NCBI GenBank assembly: GCA_905160935.1
Contig: CAJHZI010000684.1
Coordinates: 356,501-420,500, forward strand
DNA length: 64,000 nucleotides
Direction: 5' to 3'
Source of the DNA: Enchytraeus crypticus
Taxonomy: Eukaryota > Annelida > Clitellata > Enchytraeida > Enchytraeidae
Part shown: positions 37,801 to 51,933 of the stretch, piece by piece
Numbering within the stretch: position 1 is the stretch's first letter
How the letters are laid out: the number at the start of each line of letters is the position of its first letter
The notes under the pieces: generated by a model
Told to the model about the DNA's origin: nothing
The model's database searches: none
Seen by the model: only the letters and a program-made list of their open reading frames with translations
Position numbers and translations under genes: made by a program

Positions 37801-40800
37801 GTCACCCGGGGCCCGCCCACCCCCGCTAACCCAGCAGATGCTCTCAGCTGCAGCCAGTCTTCAGGCCTTGCCCTCTAGGTCCCCCCTGCTTAAGAGTCCC
37901 TTTAATCTCTTCTCGTCGTCCCGTAGCAACAGCGGCAGCAAGGACGAGGGTTCGATTGTCGAGTCTCTGACGGGAGAACTGAACGTGTATGCGCAGTCAG
38001 CTAGCAGCACAATATCAGAGCTACTGGGTGAGTTACATTCTTGCTGTCTGTGCAATTCTGCTCTTAGTGCACTGCCTACTGGCAGGTCCATGGTATATAA
38101 CGCCTCCACTCTTCTCTGTCTTCGGCTTTCCTCTTCGTGTCTGTGTAATTGTAACTCTATTGTGATTGTTCGAAGCTGGTAAAAGCTAATGTCAACGTCA
38201 GTTTCATCTTTCGTAAACGATGTCAGTGATGGAAAAACTAAAGATTTGAACCCGCACATACCGACCCTCAGTCGAATGTCTTACTGACATGGCCCAGCGG
38301 AGATATCGGTGCGCTATTGTGATAAACAATATTTATGTATTAATACCCAATATTATAAACGAAAAGATATTCTCGCCGACAGCAATCTCTACCATTTGAC
38401 TTTATCCGTGAGATAACTACCAATCTGCTTTTTGCATACTATGAAACTTCTGTATTCTCACCTTTATCTTGAGTCTGTAACGTCACATTTCCAAGAATTC
38501 TAACCATTTAAGCGGATTTCGCGCTCTCCTATTGGCTGGAGCCACCTGCGACGGTTGAGTATCAGCCCCTGGCGACAACTTTTGTTTTAATCTATCGGTG
38601 AGAATAACCGCCCGATCTCGAAACAATAACTATCCCGTCACATGTAGCTGAAATCAGCTCAGATACCGACCGACATCTCGTTCATAAGATGCAAAAGCGA
38701 CTTACGGCGATGATATCGCTCTGATCTTCGCTTTATAAGATCAGCGGTTAAAGAGATGGCAAATAGCTTGGTAATGATTACAATAAAACACTAGTGGTAA
38801 CATTGAGGGTGGGTTTTCTTGAAGCACCTTTCGATCATAGAGTAAAGCACGCTCATCCTAACATATAAGAAGTTTATCTCTCTGTTAGTACACTGCCTAC
38901 TGGCAGTGCCATGATATATAACACCTCCATTCATCTCTATCTACTGTCTTTCTCTTCATGTCCACATATTAGTGGATCTTCAAATTATTTATAACATTCC
39001 TTGTGATATACCATTATTCTTGGGGGATTCTGCTTATGATGAGGTTGGCCCCCTATGCCTTCCTCAGCTTTGACTAACATTTATTGAGCAGGGGCGTCAT
39101 TCCATGAGAAAACAATCCTGTTTACCCAAAACAAGTTTATAGACAGGTAAAAATGTAGCTTTTTGATGCAACTCGAAATGCATTTGATAGGAATTATTTT
39201 GGAATTCGTCTGGAACGATAAAGGTTTAATTGCTAGATTAGAAAATGATTAATCTGTTCAAGATTTTATAATACTAATAAATTATGCTTTTTATTTATTA
39301 AGTATTTTGAGTCATATTTCTTGCATTGGATAAATATTTGAATGTAAAAATATTCTAGAGTATGCGTTACATTTAAATAATATTCTGTATATGATTTTCT
39401 AGCAATATAAACTAACTCTCGTAAGTGCAGTTGTATCACCCGCATTTGATTTTTCAAATTAGTAATATGTCGTTTAATTTAACGTCCTTTATGACGTAAA
39501 GTGACAGAAGTAAAGTGTAATGCAGTACATTGAGATAAGAAATCTGAAGGTTTAAAAACATCAGCATAAATCACTACTGTGCATAATAATTGCTTTGCTA
39601 GTTTGATGAACAGAATGGAAATTGCTGGGCGGAAATTGTTTTCTAAAAGCTGCATGCGGTTAAGATATCAGTGCAACAGAAATTTTGAAAATTTAGTTTT
39701 TAAACATACGTTGCAATGATTGCTGTTAACTCAAAGACTTTTTTTTATTTTAGATGAAAATCTAACAGTAAATCCGCCATCTTGTTCTGTAGGCTAATGA
39801 TCTGTCATGTTATTCCTTAGTGAGCGAGATAGCAGACTGCGAGATGGGATGTAAATTATGGACCTGCCATCTTACAGCACACTTTTGATAATGAGAGTGA
39901 ACAGTGAGACTTGAATACAAACACTTGTTGAAACAGCATTTTACTAACAGCAATTTGTGATTATAACTTATTTGTTTTAATATATCTTTCTATTCATTTC
40001 AGCGGATGAAGAAGGTAAATTTCTAAATGAATTCGGTTGCGGTAGTGCATTTAAACATTTAATATGATTTACGGGAAGAGGTTTTCCTAAGTTGTCATAG
40101 TTACACCGTTTTAATATTTATGTGCTTCTTAAGCCAGTTATGACGCAGTACTGATCATTATGGATAACTTTGAGTTGATTATTATGCTGAAAACATGAGT
40201 TATTCATTTCAGATAAGGCAGAGTTGATTACTATGCTGAAAACATGGGTTAATCATTTCAGATAAGGCAGAGTTGATTATTATGCTGAAAACATGGGTTA
40301 ATCATTTCAGATAAGGCAGAGTTGATTATTATGCTGAAAACATGGGTTAATCATTTCAGATAAGGCAGAGTTGATTACTATGCTGAAATTAGTATGTTAA
40401 TCATTACAGATAATATTGATTTTATTATTATACTGTATTAGTTAATTGTAGTCTAAAAAATAACAGATGAATTCATATTAATATAAACAATTCAGTTGCA
40501 ATCACAAACAATATATGGTTGATATGTCGATTCTATCAGTGGGCCTACTAGCAGTTACATGTTTTTGATCTGAAAAAGAGGAAAAAAAATGAGCGACTAG
40601 CGCCATTTAGTTGGTTACCTCAGTAATACAAGCGAAAAATTCTAAGATTATTTTAAATTAGTTTAAATCAAAGGAAAAAAACATAAAAACATAAAAATGT
40701 GCGAGAAGGGGAAAGATAAAGAAATGTAACTAGGCCTAATTCATGCTATTAAGGTATTCCTTAATCTTAAAGAAGTAATCGAAAGAAAATCTATCAATAA

Positions 40801-41831
40801 TTACTGTCATTAATTGGTTAATTATTTCAGATAACGTTTACCAAACCATACTATAATGTTTATTATAGTATGGTTTGGTTACCTAAACTATAGATGTTCA
40901 ATTTGAACGTTGTTGAAGAGAAATGACTTTAAATCGTTTTCATTGCTTGATTGTCTGTATGATTTAATATGACAAGTGCTTCCGCAATTATTCTTCAACG
41001 CTGCGTGTTATTTAATAGCATCGTCATCATCATCTTTCCTTGAATACCAGTTTAACTAGGGTCGAGATACGAATAGACCTTCAAGTTTCCATTTGTTTAC
41101 ATTTTTGCAGCAATTGATGATTCTGACTGATTCACAAGAACTCAGAGTGATAATTGATGATTCTGTCTGATTCACAAGAACTCAGAGTGATAATTGATGA
41201 TTCTGTCTGATTCACAAGAACTCAGAGTGATAATTGATGATTCTGTCTGATTCACAAGAACTCAGAGTGATGATTGATGATTCTGACTGATTGATTAATT
41301 GATTTGATTGATTGATTGATTGGTGAAAGTGTTGTTGTTGAATAGGCGACTCATTGAAGAACAGGCTGGATGATATAAGCGATGTCGTGACGGAAAACAT
41401 GCGAGAAACAGGTACGACAAATGACTTCATGAATAATAATAGCATAATAAAAACAATTAGAGTGCTACAGTCATCAATGACAACATCGAGCACTATTGAG
41501 ACAAAATCAAGCCGGCGAGCAAAAAGAAGGTCCAAAAATGGTGCAAATTTCAAAATCCAGAAATTCAGTCCAAATGAACTCTGTAGTGCTCGATGTTGTC
41601 TCAAACAACTCTAACATCGTCCTATATACTACTATATATGGGCCATTTGATGTTCGTATACATTGTTTTTTAATGCGCAAGAATTGTTACAATCTAGAGT
41701 TGAACTGCGCATGATATGTAAATTGCAGTAATTTTAAAACTTAAGAATGTTTAGCTAAATCCATGGACTGCTAAATATATACTATGCATATTGCCATTTT
41801 ATCATTATTATTATATTATATTTATTAGTGG

Positions 41832-41909
<78 letters not shown>

Positions 41910-44900
41910 ATGGTATATATTTAGCAGTCCTTGGCTAAATCCATAAATTAAATGATTACTGCTTATATATGTATCACTCTCTTGTATTCTGCCAAGCGGC
42001 AGGACCAACGTATATATTCATACTCACTTGGCACAATTTTGTTAAAAATTATTTTGGTTGACAAAATAACGTTAGATATTATTATTAGACGTATTGCGTC
42101 GAAAGCTTATTACTATACAACGTATTAAATGTGCAGTATTTAATTCTTAATGCTTCAGTTGTAATAGTTAATAGTTAGAATGTCTTAATAGCGTAGGGGT
42201 AACGTCATGAAGTTTTAAATGACAGACCCTGAGGTGAATTGAACCCTCGTGGGTTCAAATCCCAGCCGCGCTGATCTGAGAGTAAAATCTCGGACATTCA
42301 CTGGACTGGTTACACGAAAATGGAATAAATTGCCTAGCGGTTTAGACATGTGGTATTAAAAGTGATAGATATCAACGTAGTTGATTATTCCCTATAATGC
42401 GTGTCTACTTTTTTACATATAAATAATTCCGCTATAGAGAAATAAACAAGAGTAGAATAATAACAATAACAACAATTAGAGTGCTACAGTCAGGATTTGA
42501 GCCCGCACATACTGATCCGCGATCGAATAGCTTAATGACATCGCTTCCCAGCTCGATTCCCAGTTCGATTCCTAGCCGCGCTGATCTGAGAGTAAAATCT
42601 CGGACATTCACTGGACTGGTTACACGGAAAATGGACTAAATTGCCTAACGGATATAACATGTGGTATTAAAAAGTGATAGATATCAACATAGTTGATCAG
42701 TTCACTATAATGCTTGTTGACTTTTTACTTTTGCACACTTTTATTCATTTTATAATCAGCTTTAAGCTGCGCCATTTTTTTCTCGCTTTGCAGGAATGAA
42801 AGTGAGGCAGACAGTTGATGATATAGCAGCTGTAGGTGCTGATGCTCTAAGTGATACAGGTACTTTATCATCAGTCAATCAATCAATCAATCAATCAATA
42901 AATAAATAAATCAATTAATCAATCAGTCAATCAATCAGTCAGTCAATAAATCAATCAGTCAGTTAATCAAGCAATCAATCAATCAATCAGTCAATCATTC
43001 AATCAAATCAATCAATCAATCACTAAATATATAAATCAGTGAATCAATCAATATATGGATATATATCTAAATATAATCAGTATATATCTCTCTTAGTGTA
43101 CTGCCTACTGGCAGGTCCATGGTATTTAACGCCTCCAATCTTCTCTGTATTCCGGCTTCCTCTTCATTTCCACATATGAGTGGCTCTTTAAATCATCTAA
43201 CATACATAATCTCGGCCTGCCCCTGCCTCTTTTTCCTTCCATTCTACCTTCTATGACCTCTTTTAATAAAAAGAGGTCATAGAAGGTCATCTTTTCTTTT
43301 TATACGACCTCTTTTCTTTTTTTGACCCCTTTAGAATGTGTCCTATCCAACTCTTCTTCCTATTTCTTAATACATTTATCAACTGTCTATCTGTGCCAAC
43401 TCTCTCCAGAACTTCCTTATTTGTAACCTTTTGAGTCCAGCTAATCTCTCCATTCTTCTCCAAATCCATATTTCCAACGCCTCCAGTTTCCTAATATCTT
43501 CCTTCCGTAAGGTCCATGTCTCACATCCGTACAATAGCGTGGTCCAAACCAAAGTTTTCACTATCTTTATCTTTGTGTCTTTCTTTAGACTTTTTGTTAA
43601 TAGTTAATTTCTATTGCCAAAGGCCGCTTTTGCTTGTGCAATCCTACTGCATATTTCCGTCTCACATTTTCCGTCATCGGTTATAGTATGACCCAAATAT
43701 TTGAAACTCCTTACCTGTTCCCATTTCGTACCATTTATTGTGATGTTAACTTCACCTTTATTATTGGACTCTCTCATAACTTTCGTCTCTTTTGTATTAA
43801 TCTTCATGCCATATCTTAGGGCCGTATCATTCAGCTTATCCATTATCTTCTGCAATCCAATCTCGCTGCCCGCTACCATTCCTTGGTCATCTGCAAATCG
43901 TACATCTTGTAACAATTTCCCTCCTACTTTTATTCCTCTCTTCCAATTCTTCCATGGCTTATGCTCCAGTATATATATATATATATATATATATTATTGG
44001 TATATACAATGTACATACATGTATAACAGTTATAGTGCTGTATTTCCTTCCTTACCCATGTTGTGTCCGGGTTGCTGAAGAATAGACCCACCGTAGGCTG
44101 CACATATCATAAAAGACGATAGAGCAATAAGATCCAAACCAACGTCAGAGGGGGCTCTCAGTTGGTTCCACAAAATTTCTACAAAATTTTCTAACCCGAC
44201 CCTAGTTAAACTGGGATTCAAGAAAAGATACTGACATAGATGACTATATCTCCTATATATTGGTTGCAGCAAGTTCAAGAAGTGCGAGCACATTTGTAAG
44301 ATCCTCTAGACCTTTCGCTCCTTTGGGTAAGTCTAAGCTCTCTCTCTCTCTCTCAACCTCTAGTGTGGATTGTAACCTAGTTACAGGTCCAAGGCTCACA
44401 TTCTTACTCGTAGTCTCCTAATTATAATTATACAAACTCAACCTGAAACACTCATGTCCGTCATGTTATTAATATTACATATTTCATTTTTAATTATAAA
44501 TAATTGAGTTAACAGATTGATAAATTAACTGATAACATGATTTAATTGTTGTAATGCTTAATTTATTGTTAGATTGATTGCTTTACTAATCCACTAACGG
44601 TCATATTGATCTGTTGATGGATTGAATGATTGTTTAAGTGAATAACAGAGTGAATGATTGATTAACTGATCAATTGATTGAGCGATTGATTGATTGAATG
44701 ATTGATTGAACGAATGATTGAATGATAGAATGATTGATTGATTGAATGAATGATTGAATGAATGATTGATTGATTTAATGATTGATTGATTGATTCAATG
44801 AATGATTGATTGATTTAATGATTGATTGATTGATTCAATGAATGATTGAATGATTGAATGATTGATTGAACGATTGATTGATTTGTTGATTGATTGATTG

Positions 44901-47900
44901 TGGTTTAACGTGCAGGTAACAGAAAGGCCCTGGTGGAGAAGTCAGGACTGGTGCGCCAGTCAGCCACAGCTGGTGGAGTCACCTCCAGGGGCTCTACGAG
45001 CAAGGTCAAGGACCTGCCACGTCAACCTTCAGCCAATGAGCAGAGGTCAAACGCTCGAAGGTCAAAGAAAACCTTCTGAGTTGATTTCTTCTTGTATATG
45101 TTTATAGCAAAGCTAATGTTAACGTCAGTTTCCTCACTCGAGAGCGATGTCAGTGACGGGAGAGCACAGGATTTGAACTCCGCACAAACTGATCCGCGGT
45201 CTAGTGTCTTGCCCACTTCGCCACTGGCTCTAGCCACATAGATTCAATTATATTTAGATCAATCATAGATCAATTATATTTACATAGATTTTACATAGAT
45301 TATCTCAATAGCTTAGTGGTTAGAGGCGTCAGGTAACTTACTGAAGTCTTACATGACAGATCCTGAGGTGTATTGAACTCTCGTGGGTTCGATTCCCGGC
45401 CACGCTGATCTGAGAGTAAAATCCAGTACATTTACAAGACTGGATATACGGAAAATGGACTAAATTGTCATATGGTTCTATTATTGGATATTAAAGGTGA
45501 TAGATATCAACTTAGTTGAAAATTTTACCTTGGTTAGTTATATGTATTTGTTGGAGAGTTGTAGATACGTGGTTATTAACTGTCTGATGATATACGGAAT
45601 ATCAGTTATATATGCTGTATAGAGAAAAGCATGATTTACTCAATGATAACATTTTTAACTCCAATGGCAATTATTTAAATTTTGTGAAAATATTTTTCGG
45701 CAGAATATGTGTATTGTCTCACACCGTTGGCCTTTACTTAAATTTTACTGTATGTAATATCAACGCTTGAATATATTAAGTCTCAGCATTGAAATTTTTT
45801 TAATTCAAATTTTACTTTAATACAAATATTTCAGATTTTAATTCTAGCTTAGATTATGATTAAAAATTGAATTTAAATTCCATTTAGACTTTTACAGAGG
45901 CAACTATAGCTCGAAAAAATCCAGGAATTAAACTTTAATCTACAAAATGGTGAGTGTCTCTCTGTTGTATCTGAACTAAGTTTAACATTTTATCTACAGT
46001 GAGAATCAGCAGTTCTTGAAAGAAGTGACCACCTCTATCCTGGAAGGACGAGGGATCGGATGGTTGAAGTTGGGACGCGTGAAGAAGCTGATGGAAGACG
46101 AGAACTACCGGAACCTCGTCGTGAGTCGTCTCAATACAACACTCGACAAGAAACTCTCTGATGACAGTGCTCACCTCGAAGATGTGGTCAGTATCATTTA
46201 TTTATTTATTTATCTATTTATTTATTCATCACATCATATAAAATTCTGACGACGACAATTCTACGACGACAACAGATGAAGTTTTTCGGACACATTATGC
46301 AGAATATTGTTATTTATTCCTCTGTTGATTTCCTTATGCGAAATAAATTGTTAATTAGTTTATTAGTATCATCATCATAATCATCATCATCATCATCATC
46401 ATCATCATAATCATCAACATCATCATCATCAGCAGCAGCATCCTCCCTTGAATTCCAGTTTAACTAGGGTCGGGATACGAACAGACTGTCTCAAATCCTC
46501 TCTGTCCTACACCACATCCCCAGCCAATCCCCTATTTACTACTATCCCCTATCCCCTATCCTACTTTATTATAATTTTTTAATATAAGAAAATGAAGAAG
46601 AACAAACTACTTTTACAAGTATAGATTAAAATATAGAAGTAAACTTTACAAATACTTCATTTATTTATTTATTTATTCATCACATAATATACAATTCTGA
46701 CAAAGCATATGTGCATGCACACAGAAAGTTCAATCATGTGATCGGTAATAAAGGCCGTGACGGCACTAACATATACCGGTTGTTCAATTGATAAGAGTAA
46801 AGGGCAACAGCAGCGACTAAAAATAAAACAAGTAGTTAAGGATATTTCATACAATATAAACGTTTAAAAATATAATAGTTACAAAATGTACTAGTTAGAA
46901 AGAAAAGAAAATCTAGCTTCGAAATCAATATTTGCCATAGATCGATGTATTCAGTTTATTGTCTAGATTTGATTCATGATACCGACATGATAGTAGCGTA
47001 ATAGTATCATAATAGTGACATGGTTTGCTGTAGAATAAAGTAGAAGGAAGAATGCAAGAGAATCGGGTTAGAGGAAGATCAATACATGCGATGGTTGATG
47101 ATTTGATAACATGTTCATATATTGAAATGAAAAAGAAGGCTGAGGATAGAATTGGTTGAAATATTCCACGGATCTGCCTTTAGCCAGTACACTATTTAAT
47201 TGAGCCATTGAGCAGTGGTAACGTCATGAAGTTTTAAATGACGGATCCTGAGGTGAACTGCACCTTCGTGGGTTCAAATCCCAGACGCGCTGATCTACTA
47301 TTTACTGAGTGTAAAATCTCGGACATTCACTGGACTGGTCATACGGAAAATGGTCTAAATTGCCTAACGGATGAAACATGTGGAATTAAAAAGTGATAGA
47401 TGTCAACGTAGTTGATTATTCACTATAATGCGTGTTTACTTAACTGGAAGACGACTATATCGGGAAAATTCTCATTGATATAAAGTCGTTCTTGCTTTAC
47501 TCTTTCAGGCCGTGTCGAGGCCGGTCTTCAAGGGTATGTTACAGATGATCAAGGCTCTGATAGCCGGGCTGGAGCACACCTATCAGTCCCAGGGCTCAGG
47601 AGGAATGGCCTCGGCTCTGATGATCCTTGAGATCATGCACACCCACTACTGGGAGAAAGAGAGTGCCAAGAGTGAAGCCAACAACCAGTCACTGGTTTGA
47701 GTCGAATTAAAGCTGGTAAAGCTAATGTTAACGTCAGTTTCCTCACTCGAAAGCGATGTCAGTGACGGGCGAGCCCAGGATTTGAACCCCGCACCTACTG
47801 ATCCGCGGTCGAGTATCTTACGGACATTGCCACTGGCTCCAGTCAGTGGCGATGTCGGTCGATGTCGATCCAAACAACAATCTAGCAAAGATATTTGAAT

Positions 47901-50900
47901 CATTCAAGCAATAATTCGATTAAGCAATCAATTTAACAATCGATCAATGAAATGGATTCTATAAGGCAATACATCTACTAATCAATCAATTATTTTCATC
48001 AGTGATATGGATTCAAACATTCAATAAATCTACTAATCGACCAATCAGACAGTCAGTTACTGATTTGAATCTAATAAATATATCAATCGATAAAGATCTG
48101 TAATATTTCGATTTTGCCACTGATCGATTACTTTCTCTCAGACAAAAGCCGATCGTGATGAACTACTGAGTTACGACAGAAAGAATTTAAAGAAATGCGG
48201 ATTTAATGAATATCGAAGCTCCAATACTTTGTACCACCTACTGTATATGTTTGCTCTTGATAAATTATCCAAGATAATAGTTTACATGTCTTTCAAACTT
48301 GTTTATACGCTTTAATGCTTATATTTTATAGTAATTTAGTAATCACATGAAGCCTGTTGCACTAGCGGGATCTCATGGGTTATGTTTGATGGGTTATGTT
48401 TGATGGGTTATGTCTGATGGGTAATGTCTGATTGGTTATGTTTGATGGGTTATGTTTGGTGGGTTAGGTTTGATGGAATATGCCTGATGGGTTAGGTGTG
48501 ATGGCTATGTTTGATGGTTATGTTTGGTGGGTTATGTTTGATATGGGTTATGTTTGGTGGGTTAGGTTTGATGGTTATATTTGATGGGTTATGATTAACT
48601 TAGAGTAAGCAAGTGGAAGATCGACTTACGAATCAATCGTTACAGGGTTTAGAACCTTTCTGGTTCTCCGGTCACTGATGTTCTTCTGAGAAAAGACCCT
48701 GACTAAGCTGTTCAGTTGTTAAAGTACATGTATAAAGAAGCCTACTTGCTGTGTAGGGTGGCTCTACATACGGCAGCAACGAGAGCCTGTCTTCAGCCGC
48801 TGCTGACTCCAAGGCAGACAGTCGCAGTCTGCAGGAGGAGCACATGGCAGCCGCGCTCGGTCAGTACTTACAAGTCGTGTACGTGTCGGTAGCTCACATT
48901 GTATATATTATTATGCAATAGAATCAGTTGTGAAACTGAAATTATACTTATTTGAGTTACGATATTTGTATTTAGGTCTGCAACGTTTTAAGAGTATGAA
49001 TTAATTTCCGCATTTATTATTAATGGTGGATTGTCGTCGCGGATTTCCACTCGTCTTTTTGAGGTTGAGGATAGCTAGTCGGCTAAATTAGCCAGAAAAT
49101 CTACACTGATTTGCGTTGCTGTGGAGGCAGAGGGTTGAGGAGGCTGCTCTGGTGTCCACCGAGTGACGTTACGCAGAGTACAGTAGCAGTATCTCTCTCT
49201 TCAGTGCACTGCCAAGTGGCAGGTTCAAGGTACATATTCATACTCCAAGTCTGCTTTCTCGCTCCATAAGGAGCACTCCTTAGATCAACAAGTTAATCCC
49301 TTCACAAAGTCTATGCCTTATCTATACCATATGTAGCCTATAGCTTGGGAAAAATATGGCTTCTGAGGTGGTTTCTCGTTGCCTTCCTCAGTTAGGTGGA
49401 TTAATTACCATTTAATACTGGGGGAAAATATTTCATGGTGAGGTGGGTCCCCTCTTACCATCCTCAGCTCCTGCCTTTAGTCGCCTCTTACGTACACGCG
49501 GCAGATTGTTTGCGGTTGCCCAATTCTGAAGTGGTCCAACCACACCCGAGCACAACACGGGGAAGTAGCAGTATATCTTCTATACATTATCACACTAATT
49601 ATGTGTTTTTGGTTCAAATTATTATTACTAGTATTAAATTATAATTAGTAGTATTTATTATTAATAATGTAATTTCTTTGGTTCTGTACGATAATTCTCT
49701 CCTAATGTACTGCCTACTGGCAGGTCCATGGTATATAACGCCTCAACTCTTCTCTGTCTTCCGCTTTCCTCTTCATGTCCAGACAGGAGTACGATAATTA
49801 TTAAACTAGAATTTATTTCTTTTAGCCTATTTATATTTAAATTATGTTTGAATTTACCACATAGATTATCATAACTATGGTGCAATTTGAGAACTAATAT
49901 TATTACTAATAATAATATTACTACATTAATTATAATATTATTACTAAAAATATTATTATTACATTAATTATAATATTATTACTAATATTATTATTAATAT
50001 TAATAGAACTAAGATTAGTTTTTTGTGTTGGGGGTAGGACACGCCCAGGCCTGGCAGATCGAGGCCCCCCCAGTGTCACGAGGTGGGGGTTTCTACGCCT
50101 CCTCGTCCTCTAGTCTTACTGAGTCAGGTCTGCGATTTGTTTCTGTGTAGTGTATCACTATTTGATGAACATATGTAGTCTTGTACTCATGGCCATTGTC
50201 ATTTATAAGTTTCCTGGCATATTAAGAGGCAATTAATATGCAAGGCAGGCAATCTATACATATGATCAGTCAGAGATGGTGTAGTGTATCGCTACATTTG
50301 TAACATTTTATTGTATTTATTTTAATCGTATATTTATAATTAATTTAAATTTTATTACTAATTTTAATTTTATTGTTATCATTAACTAATTAGTAAATTT
50401 TGTATTTCGGACCATAGCATGTATTTACAATAGTCTTCTGTGGAGGCACAAGAACGTATTAATAGAAATAGCAAATAGGCATATAGGCATATATAGGCAC
50501 ATAGGCATATATAGGCAGATAGACATATATAGGCACATAGGCACATGATGGTTACATTAAGGGCTATTACTATATATTAATATATTCAGTATAAAATAAT
50601 ATAGCAAAACAAATGTAGTTAAAATAACAAATGTAGCTATAATAACAACTGTAATTACACTAATAAGTATAATTCTAATAACAATTGTTATTACAATAAC
50701 AAGTGTTTTTACAATAACAAGTGCAATTACAATAACAAATGTAATTACAATAACAAGTGTTATTACAATAACAAGTGTTATTACAATAACAAGTGTAATT
50801 ATAATAACCAGTGTAATTCTAATAACAAATGTAATTACCATAACAATTGTGATGATAATTACAAAAGTAATTCTAATAACAAGTGTAATCATAATAACAA

Positions 50901-51817
50901 TTATTATTACAACAAATATTCAGATTCGGCAGTTGTCGTCAACGGAGAGGAATTCGAAACTCTAGAAAGCAAAGGAGAACTACACGAGTCCAACCACCCT
51001 GCTGACGCTGATCGAGGCCACACGGCTAAGCCTGCTGGAGGAGGGCCAGCAGCGTTACGACACGATCAAAACCCCGAGGGGGAATGCCCCCCCGGGAAGG
51101 GGCGCGTCCCCCCAGGGGTGGCCCAGGCCGCCACGGGCCTCCACTGCGCCTCAGCGGGGGTTCTGAGCGACGGGAACAGGGATAGCTCGGGGTACACGAG
51201 CGAGAGTGGAGATATGTTGAGAGAACTGGTGAAGAATAAAGAACTACTGGCGGCAGATAAACGAAAGAACTTGAACAAGATCGGTTCCATGGACTCTGAC
51301 CTGTCTGATTCCAGTATTATGGTAGGGATTGATGAGCGGTTTAGTTATGATATTAGTTGAGTAATTGATTATTTAATTAATCTTAAACGTTTAGGTATAA
51401 TTTATGAATTGGTCTTTGTTACTGTTAGTCATTTATTAATCAGTTACATTTATTTTCATTGATAAGTAGATGGTTTCAGGTTCATCGGTTTCTTTGTCCC
51501 TGACATCATCCTTGTATGAGGTCACGGACGTTAAACCTTTATATTAGTATTATTGTTTGCTAGATTTGATTTAAGACGGGACTGCTGACGATGTTGTCAT
51601 GGACGACAGTAGCACTCTAATGTGATGTTTTGATAGACTAGCACGGCTAGACGTAAGAGAAGCTCTGTGGGACTGCTGATAGTCAAGAGTTCACTGAGTG
51701 CAGGCTACAGGTACAGAGAGGGTCAGATGATGAACCTGGGTCAACCAGTGCAAGAGTGTCGCCGTAACTATCTGTATGAACAAGTAGTAGGTACGTCTGC
51801 TTATCTGTCTGTCTGTA

Positions 51818-51863
<46 letters not shown>

Positions 51864-51899
51864 TCTCTGTCTCTATCTCTCTCTGTCTATCTCTCTCTG

Positions 51900-51933
<34 letters not shown>

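Noticed and set aside
41212-41604. 130-codon minus-strand frame opposite exon 15
   Set aside because: Antisense shadow over the 40-bp array, exon 15 and repeat family E; no family resemblance.
45302-45400. Functional tRNA gene
   Set aside because: A- and B-boxes belong to SINE B; the same 235-bp body recurs seven more times and no clean cloverleaf forms.
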